From Synechococcus sp. CC9902 (GTDB taxonomy: Bacteria; Cyanobacteriota; Cyanobacteriia; PCC-6307; Cyanobiaceae): a stretch of DNA of 64,000 bases. The stretch is from contig NC_007513.1 in assembly GCF_000012505.1 (NCBI RefSeq), positions 1,178,001-1,242,000 of the forward strand. Reading direction: 5' to 3'. The notes beneath the pieces were generated by a model. The model saw only the letters and a list, made by a program, of their open reading frames with translations. It had not been told where the DNA came from and did not search any database. Shown in pieces: positions 29,719 to 39,018 of the stretch. The first letter of the stretch is position 1, and every line of letters begins with the position of its first letter. Position numbers and translations under genes: made by a program.

Positions 29719-32271
29719 TTAATTCAATGGTGTGCCACCACTGAGGCGACGTTGTTGATCATCGAGCAAGGCTCGAAGTTTGGGGCAACGTTCAAGATTT
29801 GGATCATCGCGGAGTAGATCCTGGGCTGCAGTCCGAGCATCCTCCAAAACCGCCGCATCATCGGCGAGGCTCGCCAAGGCCAAATCTGGCAAACCGGATT
29901 GGCGCGTTCCCAGTACCTGTCCAGGACCACGCAACCTCAGATCCATTTCAGCAATTTCAAATCCATCGGTGGATCGCACCAAAACATCGAGCCGTTGACG
30001 GGCCAAAGGATTGGAACTGCCATTGATCAATAGGCAGTGGGAGGCAGCCGCCCCACGACCCACCCGTCCACGCAACTGGTGGAGTTGCGCCAGACCAAAC
30101 CGCTCCGCGTGGTCGATCATCATCACGCTCGCCTCAGGAACATCCACCCCCACTTCCACGACCGTTGTTGACACCAGCACCTGACAGGCACCCGACGAGA
30201 ACGAAGAGAGCACTTCTTGTTTTTCCACACTGCTTAACCGACCGTGCAGTAACCCAACCTGCAGATCTGGGAACACCTCCGACACCAACTCGGCATGCAC
30301 TTCAACCGCTGAACGCAATTCCAATTTCTCGGATTCCTCCACCAGTGGCAGCACCACATAGGCGCGCTGACCTTTCGACACTTCGTCCCGGATCAAGGCA
30401 TAGGCCTTCTCCCGTTGTCCGGCGGACAGCATTGCCGTTTTGATCGGCGTTCGTCCTGGCGGTAATTCATCAATTTGGCTCACATCTAAATCACCATGGA
30501 CAGACAGTGCCAAGGTTCTGGGAATTGGAGTCGCCGTCATCGTGAGCAGATGCGGCTGCAGACCTTTGTTCAACAATCGGTCCCGTTGATGAACGCCAAA
30601 GCGATGTTGCTCATCAACCACCACAAGTCCCAAGCGTTCAAACACCACGGGATCCTCCAAAAGAGCGTGGGTGCCCACCAATAATTTCAACGAGCCACTG
30701 GCCAGGTCGTCGAGGAGCTGACGCCGACGCGGACGTGGCGTTGAGCCCGTGAGCAGTTCAACCGTGATGTGAAGTTGAGGAAACCAGTGACACAGATTGC
30801 GATGGTGCTGCTCGGCCAAGACTTCGGTAGGTGCCATCAAGGCGCCCTGCCACCCAGACGCGATGGTGCTGAGTAGGGCCGCAATCGCAACGACCGTTTT
30901 TCCAGAGCCCACATCGCCTTGGACCAGACGTGCCATGGGTTTCGACTGGGCCAAATCAGCTTCGATTTCGCGCAACACCCGCTGTTGGGCATCAGTGAAC
31001 TGGAACGACAGCAAATCCTTGAAATCCTGCACAAGTCCCTGACTGGAGGGGAGAAGGCCAAGCTCAGGACCAGGGCGTGAGCGCAACGCCTGGCGGCGCC
31101 TCAACAAACCCAGTTGCAACAGCAGAAACTCATCAAAGACCAAACGATGACGACCACGGTCCAGCGTGGTCCGATCCTTTGGAGCATGGAGCGCCTTCAA
31201 TGCCTCTGAAACCGACAAAAGACCAAACGTCTTCCGTAGTGGCTCAGGCAGAGGTTCGATCCATTGCTCTGTAAGGGGCAACACCTGCTCAATCAGGCTT
31301 CTAAAGCGATCGGCCCCCACGCCCTCCGTAAGGGCATACACCGGAAGCAGGCGTCCAATGCTTGCCGACTTGACCGGTGAGGTGGGGTTCTCGAGAACCT
31401 CAATCAACGGATCCTGAAACGACAGCCCATAGGCACCGTCTTTGACAAGACCGCTCACAGCCACGCTGGCTCCAGCTGGATACAGGCGTTGTTGGCCTTT
31501 GAGGTAGGCCTGCGAACTAAAACGTTTCCCCGCGAGAAAACGCGTCACCTTCAGCCGTCCTGTCGGGTCCTGCAACTGGAGTTCAAGAATGGCGAGGTTG
31601 GGATTGCGCGGGCTCACAAAGCCATTACAACGGCGAATCGTGGCCACGATGGTTGCTGTTTCCCCTGCCACTAAGGCCTCAATTCGTCGCATCGCCGAGT
31701 AATCGACATGGTCGCGGGGGTAATGACGCAACAGATCTTTCACCAGCAACAAATTGAGTGAGGCCAAGCGACTGGCCAACTTCGGTCCCACCCCTTTGAT
31801 GCGAGTGATCGGACTCTCAAGATCAAGGCTGGGACCTTCTCTTGAATGTGACCCGGAAGCGGTTGGCAGTTTTAAGCGCGGTGGTGCCATCGGAGCCGAT
31901 GGTTCCAAGCGATGGCGTAACTCGTACAACCACTGACGGGCGTCACTGACGAGCCGACGACGGGCGGCATCTGTGAGCTGCGGATACTTATCAAAGGAGT
32001 CGCGCAACCGGTCCATCCGTTCCACAGCGCCACGGGGCATCGGTATCGACGGAGGTGCCGACAACTGTTGCGATAAGAACTCGTGAAATCGCTGTTGTCG
32101 TCCTTGGAGATTTTGAAAACCGCGATCCACCTCCAAACCCAACGACTGCTGCAGTGGTCGCAGCCAGCCAAGGAACAGAGCTAGCTGAGCGCTCGTCAGT
32201 CCCCGGTCGGCATTGATCTCGAGTCGCGTGCCGTCGAATCGAGTGGAGTCGAATCGGGTGGAGTCTGCCAA
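29719..32271 (-). CDS. recG: ATP-dependent DNA helicase RecG
   Basis: Remodels stalled replication forks and Holliday junctions. Wedge (OB) domain: ITRIKGVGPKLASRLASLNL and LLRHYPRDHVDYS; helicase motifs: RLVQGDVGSGKTVVA (Walker A), VVVDEQHRFGV (DEQH box), TMTATPIPRTLALSVHGDLD, DHAERFGLAQLHQLRGRVGRG (motif VI). About 850 residues. The start is unsure: no ATG fits; UUG at 32271 or 32373 are candidates, both inside the 3' end of the upstream gene. A cyanobacterial N-terminal extension of about 180 residues precedes the wedge domain. Confidence 0.92.
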   Translation of the reverse strand: MADSTRFDSTRFDGTRLEINADRGLTSAQLALFLGWLRPLQQSLGLEVDRGFQNLQGRQQRFHEFLSQQLSAPPSIPMPRGAVERMDRLRDSFDKYPQLTDAARRRLVSDARQWLYELRHRLEPSAPMAPPRLKLPTASGSHSREGPSLDLESPITRIKGVGPKLASRLASLNLLLVKDLLRHYPRDHVDYSAMRRIEALVAGETATIVATIRRCNGFVSPRNPNLAILELQLQDPTGRLKVTRFLAGKRFSSQAYLKGQQRLYPAGASVAVSGLVKDGAYGLSFQDPLIEVLENPTSPVKSASIGRLLPVYALTEGVGADRFRSLIEQVLPLTEQWIEPLPEPLRKTFGLLSVSEALKALHAPKDRTTLDRGRHRLVFDEFLLLQLGLLRRRQALRSRPGPELGLLPSSQGLVQDFKDLLSFQFTDAQQRVLREIEADLAQSKPMARLVQGDVGSGKTVVAIAALLSTIASGWQGALMAPTEVLAEQHHRNLCHWFPQLHITVELLTGSTPRPRRRQLLDDLASGSLKLLVGTHALLEDPVVFERLGLVVVDEQHRFGVHQRDRLLNKGLQPHLLTMTATPIPRTLALSVHGDLDVSQIDELPPGRTPIKTAMLSAGQREKAYALIRDEVSKGQRAYVVLPLVEESEKLELRSAVEVHAELVSEVFPDLQVGLLHGRLSSVEKQEVLSSFSSGACQVLVSTTVVEVGVDVPEASVMMIDHAERFGLAQLHQLRGRVGRGAAASHCLLINGSSNPLARQRLDVLVRSTDGFEIAEMDLRLRGPGQVLGTRQSGLPDLALASLADDAAVLEDARTAAQDLLRDDPNLERCPKLRALLDDQQRRLSGGTPLN

Positions 32272-33395
32272 TGGGTCCGGGCCTCGCGATCCAGGGAGCG
32301 ACGCTCCCAGTGACGTTGCTGTCCGACCATTTTGGTCAAATCGTGATGGTGTTGGCGTAAACGGTTGCGGCAACGGCGCAACCGATGACTATCAAATTCC
32401 AACTCACTCGTGCGAATCAAAATCGAAAACACATCCATTCCTGGCTCAAGCTCACCCATGGCCAATGGCATCCGAATGCGTAAAACATTGCTAGCCGTTG
32501 GCTGGGTTTCCATTTGTCCGCGCTGAACGGCCTCCAACAGGGTGATGGGCAGAAGGGCTTGCGCTAGCCCCGCTCTCAACATTTGAACATTGACGGCGTG
32601 GGACAAATTGCGCAGACGCCGAGAGAGGGCCAAATCCATGGATTGCATCCAATGGAGCAAGGCATCAGGACGTGTCGGGAGCAAATGATCGTCCCCTTCC
32701 GACGATGGACTGCTCGGTGCATCAAGCATCCAATCCTCAACATGCCCTGACGGTTGCATGACATCACCAGCCAGCTGGAATAACGATTGCAAGACGTCGA
32801 GATCAGAACTCTGCTGTTGGTCGTCCTCGTCCCCAGGCATGACGGCCTCTGACTCATCGCTGGCTTCGCTCTGAGGTTGATCAGAAGGGTTCATCGGTGC
32901 CACAGGAGGAGAGCCCAGTGGAGACGCCAAACTCAAATGAACGGATCCTGCAGGATCGGCTCGATTCAACCGCGGCGGGTCAGTTTGATCCTGTTGTGTA
33001 GCTGTTTTGGTCTCCTGAATATTTTTGGAGAGTCCTTGCAACATCTCACGACTGGCATGCGCCTGTTGACGACGCTGTTCATCGTTCATCTGGGTGACGA
33101 GATGCATAAGTTGCTCCACCGTGAGTAAAACGGAGCACCGCTTGGTTAAGTCCTGCACCGCCGCGTGAAAACGGCTCCGTTCGATGCCACTTAGGCGACT
33201 AAACCTTGCCGGATCAACCTCACTCAACAAACTAAATAGCGCCTGGCGTGTGGCAGCTTGCACTTCGTCGCGCAACACCTGCAGATAAAGCGCTTGATCC
33301 CGATAGATGGCAACCGATCTGAGCCGGCACTGCCGTTGAAGGCGTGCCAGCTGTTCTGATGGGTCGTAGGCGGACTTGATGTCCGGAACAGACAC
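32196..33395 (-). CDS. Large protein of unknown function upstream of recG
   Basis: 399 residues, no membrane segment. The N-terminal third is helical and arginine-rich (EQLARLQRQCRLRSVAIYRDQALYLQVLRDEVQAATRQALF), the middle is a low-complexity acidic/serine/glutamine linker (residues about 135-200), and the C-terminal third is a second folded part (LRIRMPLAMGELEPGMDVFSILIRTSELEFDSHRLRRCRNRLRQ). I recognise no named domain. Its 3' end runs into the recG frame, and its stop lies beyond the likely recG starts, so coupled translation is probable. It begins five bases after tsf. Confidence 0.78.
   Translation of the reverse strand: MSVPDIKSAYDPSEQLARLQRQCRLRSVAIYRDQALYLQVLRDEVQAATRQALFSLLSEVDPARFSRLSGIERSRFHAAVQDLTKRCSVLLTVEQLMHLVTQMNDEQRRQQAHASREMLQGLSKNIQETKTATQQDQTDPPRLNRADPAGSVHLSLASPLGSPPVAPMNPSDQPQSEASDESEAVMPGDEDDQQQSSDLDVLQSLFQLAGDVMQPSGHVEDWMLDAPSSPSSEGDDHLLPTRPDALLHWMQSMDLALSRRLRNLSHAVNVQMLRAGLAQALLPITLLEAVQRGQMETQPTASNVLRIRMPLAMGELEPGMDVFSILIRTSELEFDSHRLRRCRNRLRQHHHDLTKMVGQQRHWERRSLDREARTHWQTPPDSTPLDSTARDSRSMPTGD
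32233..32262. repeat. Two 15-base tandem repeats in the recG/unknown-gene overlap
   Basis: GTCGAATCGAGTGGA (32233-32247) is followed directly by GTCGAATCGGGTGGA (32248-32262), one mismatch. A weaker third copy precedes at 32218-32232. Because the unit is 15 bases, each minus-strand frame across it encodes a pentapeptide repeat: STRFD/STRFD/GTR in the recG frame and DSTPL/DSTAR in the upstream gene's frame. Confidence 0.85.
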
Positions 33396-33400
33396 CGGGA

Positions 33401-34060
33401 TCAGCCGGCGTTCTGCATGGACGCCACTTCCGCGGCGAAGTCGTTGTCTTCGACTTCAATACCCTCGCCGAGGGTGTAACGGGTGAATCGACGCACTTTG
33501 ACGTTCTCACCAATCTTGCCGGCGGCCTGCTTGACCAATTCAGCGACGGTGATGGAACTGTCTTTAATGAAAGGCTGCTCCATCAGAGCCAGCTCTTTTA
33601 AGCGCTTGGCAATACGACCCTCAACGATCTTTTCCTTCATCTTCTCGGGCTTGCCTTCTAGGTCGTCCCGACCCATTTCAATCGCTTTCTCGCGCTCGCT
33701 GATCTCCGGTGGGATCTCATCGGTGGTGACGTATTCCACGTTTGGACATGCTGCGACTTGCATCGACACATCCCGAAGCAGCTCTTGGAACATGTCGCCA
33801 CGGGCGACAAAGTCTGTTTCGCAGTTGATTTCGATCAACACTCCCACACGAGCACCGGTGTGGATGTAGCTCCCGATCGATCCCTCTGCGGCGGTCCTTC
33901 CAGATTTCTTCTCAGCGCTGGCAATGCCCTTTTGGCGCAGCCACTCGACAGCCTTGTCGGTATCACCGTCTGTTGCTGCAAGAGCCTTCTTGCAGTCCAT
34001 CATTCCCGCGCCTGTCTTGTCGCGCAGTTCTTTGACAAGCTTTGCGGTTACGGCAGCCAT
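33401..34060 (-). CDS. tsf: Translation elongation factor Ts
   Basis: Guanine-nucleotide exchange factor for EF-Tu. 219 residues from the ATG at 34060 ([27 protein letters not shown]), which is the family's N-terminus; the in-frame start at 34102 adds residues that do not fit. The TDF motif in NCETDFVAR, needed for EF-Tu binding, is intact. It is the short form common in cyanobacteria. It follows rpsB by 85 bases, the usual bacterial rpsB-tsf order. Confidence 0.96.
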   Translation of the reverse strand: MAAVTAKLVKELRDKTGAGMMDCKKALAATDGDTDKAVEWLRQKGIASAEKKSGRTAAEGSIGSYIHTGARVGVLIEINCETDFVARGDMFQELLRDVSMQVAACPNVEYVTTDEIPPEISEREKAIEMGRDDLEGKPEKMKEKIVEGRIAKRLKELALMEQPFIKDSSITVAELVKQAAGKIGENVKVRRFTRYTLGEGIEVEDNDFAAEVASMQNAG

Positions 34061-34145
34061 CGGATTTAAGGGAGATAAAAAGGAAACATGAATCGCCACC
34101 AATCTGCAAGGCAGATCGGCGGCGAGAACTTAGCGGACGAAAGGC

Positions 34146-34865
34146 TTAACCCTCGTAATCGTCTCCGCCTCTTTGCTCATTAGAGCCATGGCGGCCTTCA
34201 TTGATCGCATCAGCCAAGCGACCAAGAACGAGTTGAACAGATCGGACTGCATCGTCGTTGCAAGGGATCGGCACCTCACAGAGATCGGGATCGCAATTGG
34301 TATCCAACATCGACACCAACGGGATGTCCAGTTTGCGGGCTTCGAGCACGGCGTTGGATTCCCGACGCTGGTCAACCAAAACAACAACGTCAGGAAGACG
34401 ACGCATGGTCTTCAGACCACCGAGGTATTTCTGAAGACGCTCAAGTTCCCGACGGAGAACAGCTCCCTCTTTTTTAGGGCGCATCGCAATGGCACCACTG
34501 GATTCCATGCGTTCGAGGTCTTTCAGACGATCGATACGCGCTTTCATCGTGGTCCAGTTGGTGAGCATGCCGCCCAACCAACGCTGGTTGACATAGGCCG
34601 CGCCACAACGGGCAGCTTCCAAAGCAACCACCTCAGAGGCCTGCTTTTTGGTACCAACGAACAGAAAACGTTTGCCGCTACGCGCTGCAGAGCGGGTCCA
34701 CTTGTATGCATTGTTCATGCATACGGCGGTTTTAACCAAATCAATGATGTGGACACCATTGCGCGCGCAATAGATGTAGCGCGACATCTTGGGGTTCCAA
34801 CGACGGGTTTGGTGCCCAAAGTGGGCACCCGCCTCCATCATTTCGGAGAGAGTGACAACAGCCAT
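34146..34865 (-). CDS. rpsB: 30S ribosomal protein S2
   Basis: 239 residues. [24 protein letters not shown] at the N-terminus, [35 protein letters not shown] and [34 protein letters not shown] are all hallmarks of S2. It pairs with tsf downstream. The acidic/glycine C-terminal tail ([14 protein letters not shown]) is variable in the family. Confidence 0.97.
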   Translation of the reverse strand: MAVVTLSEMMEAGAHFGHQTRRWNPKMSRYIYCARNGVHIIDLVKTAVCMNNAYKWTRSAARSGKRFLFVGTKKQASEVVALEAARCGAAYVNQRWLGGMLTNWTTMKARIDRLKDLERMESSGAIAMRPKKEGAVLRRELERLQKYLGGLKTMRRLPDVVVLVDQRRESNAVLEARKLDIPLVSMLDTNCDPDLCEVPIPCNDDAVRSVQLVLGRLADAINEGRHGSNEQRGGDDYEG

Positions 34866-35002
34866 GGTTTAAGGGTTTCGGGTTCGCCTCCACCTGCCAG
34901 GGACTGAACAATCACGACCAGGGCCGAAAACCATTCAAGTACACCCGAAACGGGCAAGTGTGCGGAATAGGGGACCCTCTGACGGTACCAAATCGATTGC
35001 TT

Positions 35003-35935
35003 TCAATGCAGTCCTTCCGCCTCTGCCACTTGAAAAAGAGTACGCACGCCAATCCTGTTCAAAGGAAGACGCAGCAGCTCCATCGCTGTGCCCGGATAAC
35101 CGTTGTGAATCAACCAACGCAGCGTCGGTCGAAGACTGTGCTGATTCACCAAACCCCCAAGCGTTAAAACCTCCCAGAGCAGTCGATGCAACCAAGTGAA
35201 CTGAATGATGAAGCGCACACGACGGGTGGGGTGCTTCCGGAAGAAGACAAGTCCCATTCGAGCCCGTTCACCCTCCACACGAATCAAATTGGGAATTTGA
35301 TCAAGCGTGAGCGCTGGATGCCAGTGATAACCGACGGCCTCTGGACATTTGATCAAGCCAACCCCCATCCGCCGTAGACGTTCCCCCAATTCCAAGTCTT
35401 CCCATCCATACAAACGAAACGAACAATCAAACAAGCCTGAGCGCTCCAAAACTCCACGGTCGATCGCCACATTGCCTGTCGCGAAGTAGGCCCATGAGAG
35501 ATCTCGAAGCTTGTGGCGTTCTGATGTGGGGTCTTCAAAATTCGCTGTGTTCACCACAGCCCCGTAGGTGAAGCAAAGCCGATTGCCACGCTGATCCCAA
35601 CTCCGTTGCAAGGCTTTGGCATGACAGGCCAAAAACGACTCTGTTACCACCAGATCACTATCGATAAAGACGATCACATCACCCTTGGCGTGATCCACGC
35701 CTCGATTACGCCCCTCCGCAGGACCACCGTGCTGCTGTTCCACCAACCGAACATGGGGGAAACGATCCACATGCCCGCGTAGCCAGGCGGGGGTGCCATC
35801 GGTGGATCCGTCATCGACGACGACCACCTCGTACTGATCAAGGGGGCCCGCTACGTGCTGCCGCTCCAATGCATCGAGACACTTCTCGAGAATCGGCCTG
35901 CGGTTGTAGGTCGGAATAACGACGCTTACGAACAT
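35003..35935 (-). CDS. Family 2 glycosyltransferase
   Basis: 310 residues, soluble. GT-A fold: VVIPTYNRRPILEKCLDALERQ, VVVDDGSTDGTPAWL, GRNRGVDHAKGDVIVFIDSDLVV (DSD metal site) and, later, YGWEDLELGERLRRMG (catalytic ED). The second half resembles galactosyl/chondroitin-synthase-like GT2 proteins (GWEDxELxxRL). Probably transfers a sugar to a surface polysaccharide or lipid. It follows a terminator that closes the pcyA-dev unit, so it is likely transcribed on its own. Confidence 0.85.
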   Translation of the reverse strand: MFVSVVIPTYNRRPILEKCLDALERQHVAGPLDQYEVVVVDDGSTDGTPAWLRGHVDRFPHVRLVEQQHGGPAEGRNRGVDHAKGDVIVFIDSDLVVTESFLACHAKALQRSWDQRGNRLCFTYGAVVNTANFEDPTSERHKLRDLSWAYFATGNVAIDRGVLERSGLFDCSFRLYGWEDLELGERLRRMGVGLIKCPEAVGYHWHPALTLDQIPNLIRVEGERARMGLVFFRKHPTRRVRFIIQFTWLHRLLWEVLTLGGLVNQHSLRPTLRWLIHNGYPGTAMELLRLPLNRIGVRTLFQVAEAEGLH

Positions 35936-35975
35936 CGCGACAGCCGAAGCAACAAGACCACCAGCCTACGGACAC

Positions 35976-36004
35976 AAAAAAGGGGGTCCAACGACCCCCT
36001 TTTT
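35976..36004 (-). terminator. Intrinsic terminator closing the pcyA-devBCA-51 aa unit
   Basis: AAAAAAGGGGGTC and GACCCCCTTTTT pair across a 4-base loop (CAAC). Read on the minus strand the G/C-rich stem ends in a run of six T. It lies 33 bases after the stop of the 51-residue gene and 41 bases before the glycosyltransferase start. Confidence 0.85.
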
Positions 36005-36036
36005 CAAATTTGATCGTGAACGATCCATGGAACCGA

Positions 36037-36192
36037 TCAATCGGCGGCGCCGCCGTTGTTAGCAGTACCGGTAACGCCGTTGCCAGCACCTTCGCCACGG
36101 CCGTCATTACGCATCTTGCGCTTTTTGAACTTGCGCGCATAAGCGCGGTTGCGCTCCTGTTTCTCTTTCTTCAGGTTTCTGCGCTTGGCCAT
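36037..36192 (-). CDS. Small highly basic protein with glycine/asparagine tail (51 aa)
   Basis: ATG at 36192, stop at 36037. The first 31 residues are extremely basic (MAKRRNLKKEKQERNRAYAR, then KFKKRKMRNDG), reminiscent of small ribosomal or RNA-binding proteins; residues 32-51 are an uncharged Gly/Asn/Ala tail. It starts 30 bases after devA and is followed by a strong terminator, which supports a real gene at the end of that unit. I do not recognise the family; binding to RNA is only suggested by charge. Confidence 0.7.
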   Translation of the reverse strand: MAKRRNLKKEKQERNRAYARKFKKRKMRNDGRGEGAGNGVTGTANNGGAAD

Positions 36193-36222
36193 CCGTCGAT
36201 GTCACTTTCAATTTCAACCATC

Positions 36223-36936
36223 TTACTGAACAGCAGGCAATAAACAGCCATCTTCCATTTCGAGAAGTCGGTCGGCCACATCCAAAATGCGCGGATCATG
36301 GGTCACCATCAACACTGCACACGCTTGCTCCCGAGCCAGTTTCTTGAGCAGATCCACCACTTCTCGTCCGGTTCTGCTGTCCAATGCTGCGGTGGGCTCA
36401 TCAGCCAAAAGCAAACGTGGATGGGCTGCGAGGGCACGGGCAATCGCTACACGTTGTTTTTGACCACCGGACAAATCATGGGGCAACTGACCCATTTGCT
36501 GATCATCTAAACCAACCGCCCTTAGCCAGGTACGGGCTTCGTTCCTTCGCGCTCGATAGGTGAGATCTGGCAACAGGTCCGCACCCATTTGCACGTTCTG
36601 TTCTGCCGTAAGGCACCGCAACAGGTTGTGGCCCTGGAAAATCATGCCAATGCGACGGCGCACTTGTTGGCGGCTGCGACGTCCGGCGCCGTCTAAGCGT
36701 TGACCGAGCACATTCACCGACCCCTGTTGCACCGTGCGTAAGGCACCAATCAAGGTGAGCAGGGTTGTTTTGCCGCATCCCGAGGGTCCTGTTAGCAACA
36801 CAACCTCTCCGGGATTGATCCGTAGGGAAATGTTCTCGAGAACCTGACGGCGCATCGAACCCTGACCGAAGGAATGGCTCAAGGTGTCAATCGACACCGC
36901 CGGCGGCGCCGAATCAAAGTTGAGAGCAACAGACAT
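36223..36936 (-). CDS. devA: DevA-type ABC exporter ATP-binding protein
   Basis: About 237 residues from ATG at 36936, just past the devC stop with GGAGAT eight bases upstream; a start at 36963 would overlap devC. Walker A GPSGCGKTTLL, Q-loop MIFQGHNLLRCLTAEQNV, signature LSGGQKQRVAIARAL, Walker B LLLADEPTAALD, H-loop VTHDPRILDVADR. It belongs to the MacB/LolD/DevA group. With DevB and DevC it should form a tripartite exporter, known for glycolipid export in heterocyst formers; in a unicellular species the substrate is unknown. Confidence 0.88.
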   Translation of the reverse strand: MSVALNFDSAPPAVSIDTLSHSFGQGSMRRQVLENISLRINPGEVVLLTGPSGCGKTTLLTLIGALRTVQQGSVNVLGQRLDGAGRRSRQQVRRRIGMIFQGHNLLRCLTAEQNVQMGADLLPDLTYRARRNEARTWLRAVGLDDQQMGQLPHDLSGGQKQRVAIARALAAHPRLLLADEPTAALDSRTGREVVDLLKKLAREQACAVLMVTHDPRILDVADRLLEMEDGCLLPAVQ

Positions 36937-36937
36937 A

Positions 36938-38107
36938 TCAGAAGATCTCCGCAGGATCGGCATCGATCAAACGGCGCATCGCCAACAGCGACGACAGCAT
37001 GCACATCACAAGAATCATCACCAGAACGGTGATCGCGCGGGCAGGATCCATGCCTACCGGGAGTTTTGTCGCGTCACGAACGAACCAATACAGCCCTTGT
37101 CCGGCGAGATAGGCGGGCACATAACCAAGCGCCGCTAGATAAAAACCTTCTCGCATCACAACACCAAGCAAGTGACTCATGCGATACCCCATGGCCATCA
37201 AGGTGGCGTATTCGGGCAGATGATCACTCACATCGGTGTACAGCACCTGATACACAATCACGCAACCCACCACGAAGCCCATGGCAGCCCCGAGGGTGAA
37301 AATGAAGCCAATGGACGTGCTGCTTTTCCAGTAGTTCTGCTCGAAATCAATAAAACCTTGTTTCGTCAACACCGTCACATCGTCGGGTAAGCGCTGTTGA
37401 AGACGCTCAACAGCGAGGTCGGGATCGGTTCCAGGCTGCAACCGAATCAAGCCAACCTCAATCCCACCGGGGGATTTCTGAGGCATCAAATCCAAAAATG
37501 TTTCGGTACTCGTGAGCAAATTGCCATCGGCTCCAAAACTGGTGCCCAAGCTCACCAACCCTTCAACACGGACCCGATTGCCGGCTATTTCTGTTTCCAC
37601 CACCTTTCCGTCGTTGTACCAGTCGGCAATCGGACCAAATTCGGGACGCGACAACCGATCGAACAAAATTCGGCCTTTCTGCTTCAAGACCCCGGTTTGT
37701 TCTGCTAATCCAGGGTCTATAAAGAAAGGATCATCAGGATTGAAGCCCAGCGCCAGGATGGCCCGATTGCGACGGGTTTCAGGATTGCGCCACAACATCA
37801 AACCCCAATGAACGGGGGTGACTCCTTCAACCGATGGATCAGCCAAGGTTTGAATCAGGCGCCGACGGGGAAATCCCGCCATTCGCACCGAGCTGGCTGA
37901 ACGGGGACTAATCAGCACCAAGTCGGCATCAAAGAGCCGGTGAACCGTGACGCTCGCATCAAATAAGCCATCACGAAAACCGAGCTGCATGAACATCAGG
38001 ATTCCGGCGAAACTGATGCCAGCGAGAGCCACTAACAACCGCACTGGTTGTCGGGTGAGCAACATCCAAGAGAGTGGAATTCGACGTCCCTGCCAAGGCG
38101 AGGTCAT
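36938..38107 (-). CDS. devC: DevC-type ABC exporter permease
   Basis: 389 residues. MacB-like layout: an N-terminal membrane helix (LLVALAGISFAGILMFMQLGFRDGLF), a periplasmic domain of about 220 residues, then three C-terminal helices (GFIFTLGAAMGFVVGCVIVYQVLYTDVSDHLPEYATLMAMGY...). FMQLGFRDGLFDA and the YTDVSDHLPEYATL loop are typical of DevC. Start overlaps the devB stop by four bases (ATGA). Confidence 0.9.
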   Translation of the reverse strand: MTSPWQGRRIPLSWMLLTRQPVRLLVALAGISFAGILMFMQLGFRDGLFDASVTVHRLFDADLVLISPRSASSVRMAGFPRRRLIQTLADPSVEGVTPVHWGLMLWRNPETRRNRAILALGFNPDDPFFIDPGLAEQTGVLKQKGRILFDRLSRPEFGPIADWYNDGKVVETEIAGNRVRVEGLVSLGTSFGADGNLLTSTETFLDLMPQKSPGGIEVGLIRLQPGTDPDLAVERLQQRLPDDVTVLTKQGFIDFEQNYWKSSTSIGFIFTLGAAMGFVVGCVIVYQVLYTDVSDHLPEYATLMAMGYRMSHLLGVVMREGFYLAALGYVPAYLAGQGLYWFVRDATKLPVGMDPARAITVLVMILVMCMLSSLLAMRRLIDADPAEIF

Positions 38108-39018
38108 GGGTTCGACTGGAAACGGGCGATCACTTTCAAACCAGCCAAGCGCATGACCTTTTTGGCATCGGCGGGATCCAAGGCAACGTCCACTTGCACC
38201 ACCCGAGCATCCGCATCGCCGGTGGGGTCTGTCGACAGCACAGCGCGCTGCTCAACCTGGGGGCTTATCCGAATCACTTGTCCATTCAGATTCCCTTTAA
38301 AGCCACCGTTCTCACTTGTTAAACGCACGATCTGGCCAAGCTGGATCCTCGCAACATCCGACTCATAAACCTCAATTTTTGCTTCCATCTTTTGACTTGC
38401 CCCAACGTCCATCACGCCATCACTGCCTGGGCGTTCTCCCTCACGGGAATGAATTTCAAGAACCAAGCCATCGATGGGTGAGATGAGTTGGCTCAAGGCA
38501 AGATCTGTTTGCAATCCCTTTCGGCTGGCCAGAGCCTCTGAGCGCTGGCCCTGCATCCGAATCAGTTCTTCCCGTTTGTTGTCCACCAAAACACGTTCAG
38601 CAGCCCCCCACTCAGCCGCTTTTTGAAACCGACTGACCTCAACCGTTTGGAGAGCAATTTGCTGCTCAAGGCTTCGTAATTTTGCGTTGATTTCTTCGAG
38701 ATCGGCCAAGAGCCCCTGGCGGTGATCAAAGGTGGCCAACACCTCGCCGCGTTGAATCACCGCACCTTCTTTCACGTGCAAGGCTGAGATCCGAGGCGTT
38801 CCCGCAATTCCTGCGGTGGGTGCCGCAAGACTACGAATATCGCCAGCGGGCATCAGTTGACCAAGGGCCGCCACCGCTTCCGCTTTGACTGGTGACGCCT
38901 GTTCCGGCACAACTGGCGAGCTTTGAAGCTCTGATGGCTTTGGACGCAATACCAACCAACCGCCAGCCGCAACAACGACTGCAGTGGCTGCGATCAGAGG
39001 ACGAGGAATCTTCGGCAT
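38104..39018 (-). CDS. devB: DevB-type membrane fusion protein (HlyD family)
   Basis: 304 residues with an N-terminal membrane anchor (LIAATAVVVAAGGWLVL). A barrel-sandwich half motif (GQLMPAGDIRSLAAPTAGIAGTPRISALHVKEGAVIQRGEVLATF) and its partner (LISPIDGLVLEIHSREGERPGSDGVMDVG) flank a helical hairpin (about 110-175), as in periplasmic adaptors. It provides the periplasmic link from DevAC to an outer-membrane channel. Its ATG shares one base with the pcyA stop (TAATG), tying it to pcyA translation. Confidence 0.88.
   Translation of the reverse strand: MPKIPRPLIAATAVVVAAGGWLVLRPKPSELQSSPVVPEQASPVKAEAVAALGQLMPAGDIRSLAAPTAGIAGTPRISALHVKEGAVIQRGEVLATFDHRQGLLADLEEINAKLRSLEQQIALQTVEVSRFQKAAEWGAAERVLVDNKREELIRMQGQRSEALASRKGLQTDLALSQLISPIDGLVLEIHSREGERPGSDGVMDVGASQKMEAKIEVYESDVARIQLGQIVRLTSENGGFKGNLNGQVIRISPQVEQRAVLSTDPTGDADARVVQVDVALDPADAKKVMRLAGLKVIARFQSNP

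Noticed and set aside
34173-34907. Long plus-strand open frame (244 codons) opposite rpsB
   Set aside because: It is the antisense shadow of a certain ribosomal protein gene; its residues show no fold and it has no ribosome site.
34866-35002. Possible tRNA or small gene between rpsB and the glycosyltransferase
   Set aside because: No cloverleaf or TTCAAATCC-type T-arm found; only short frames without coding character.
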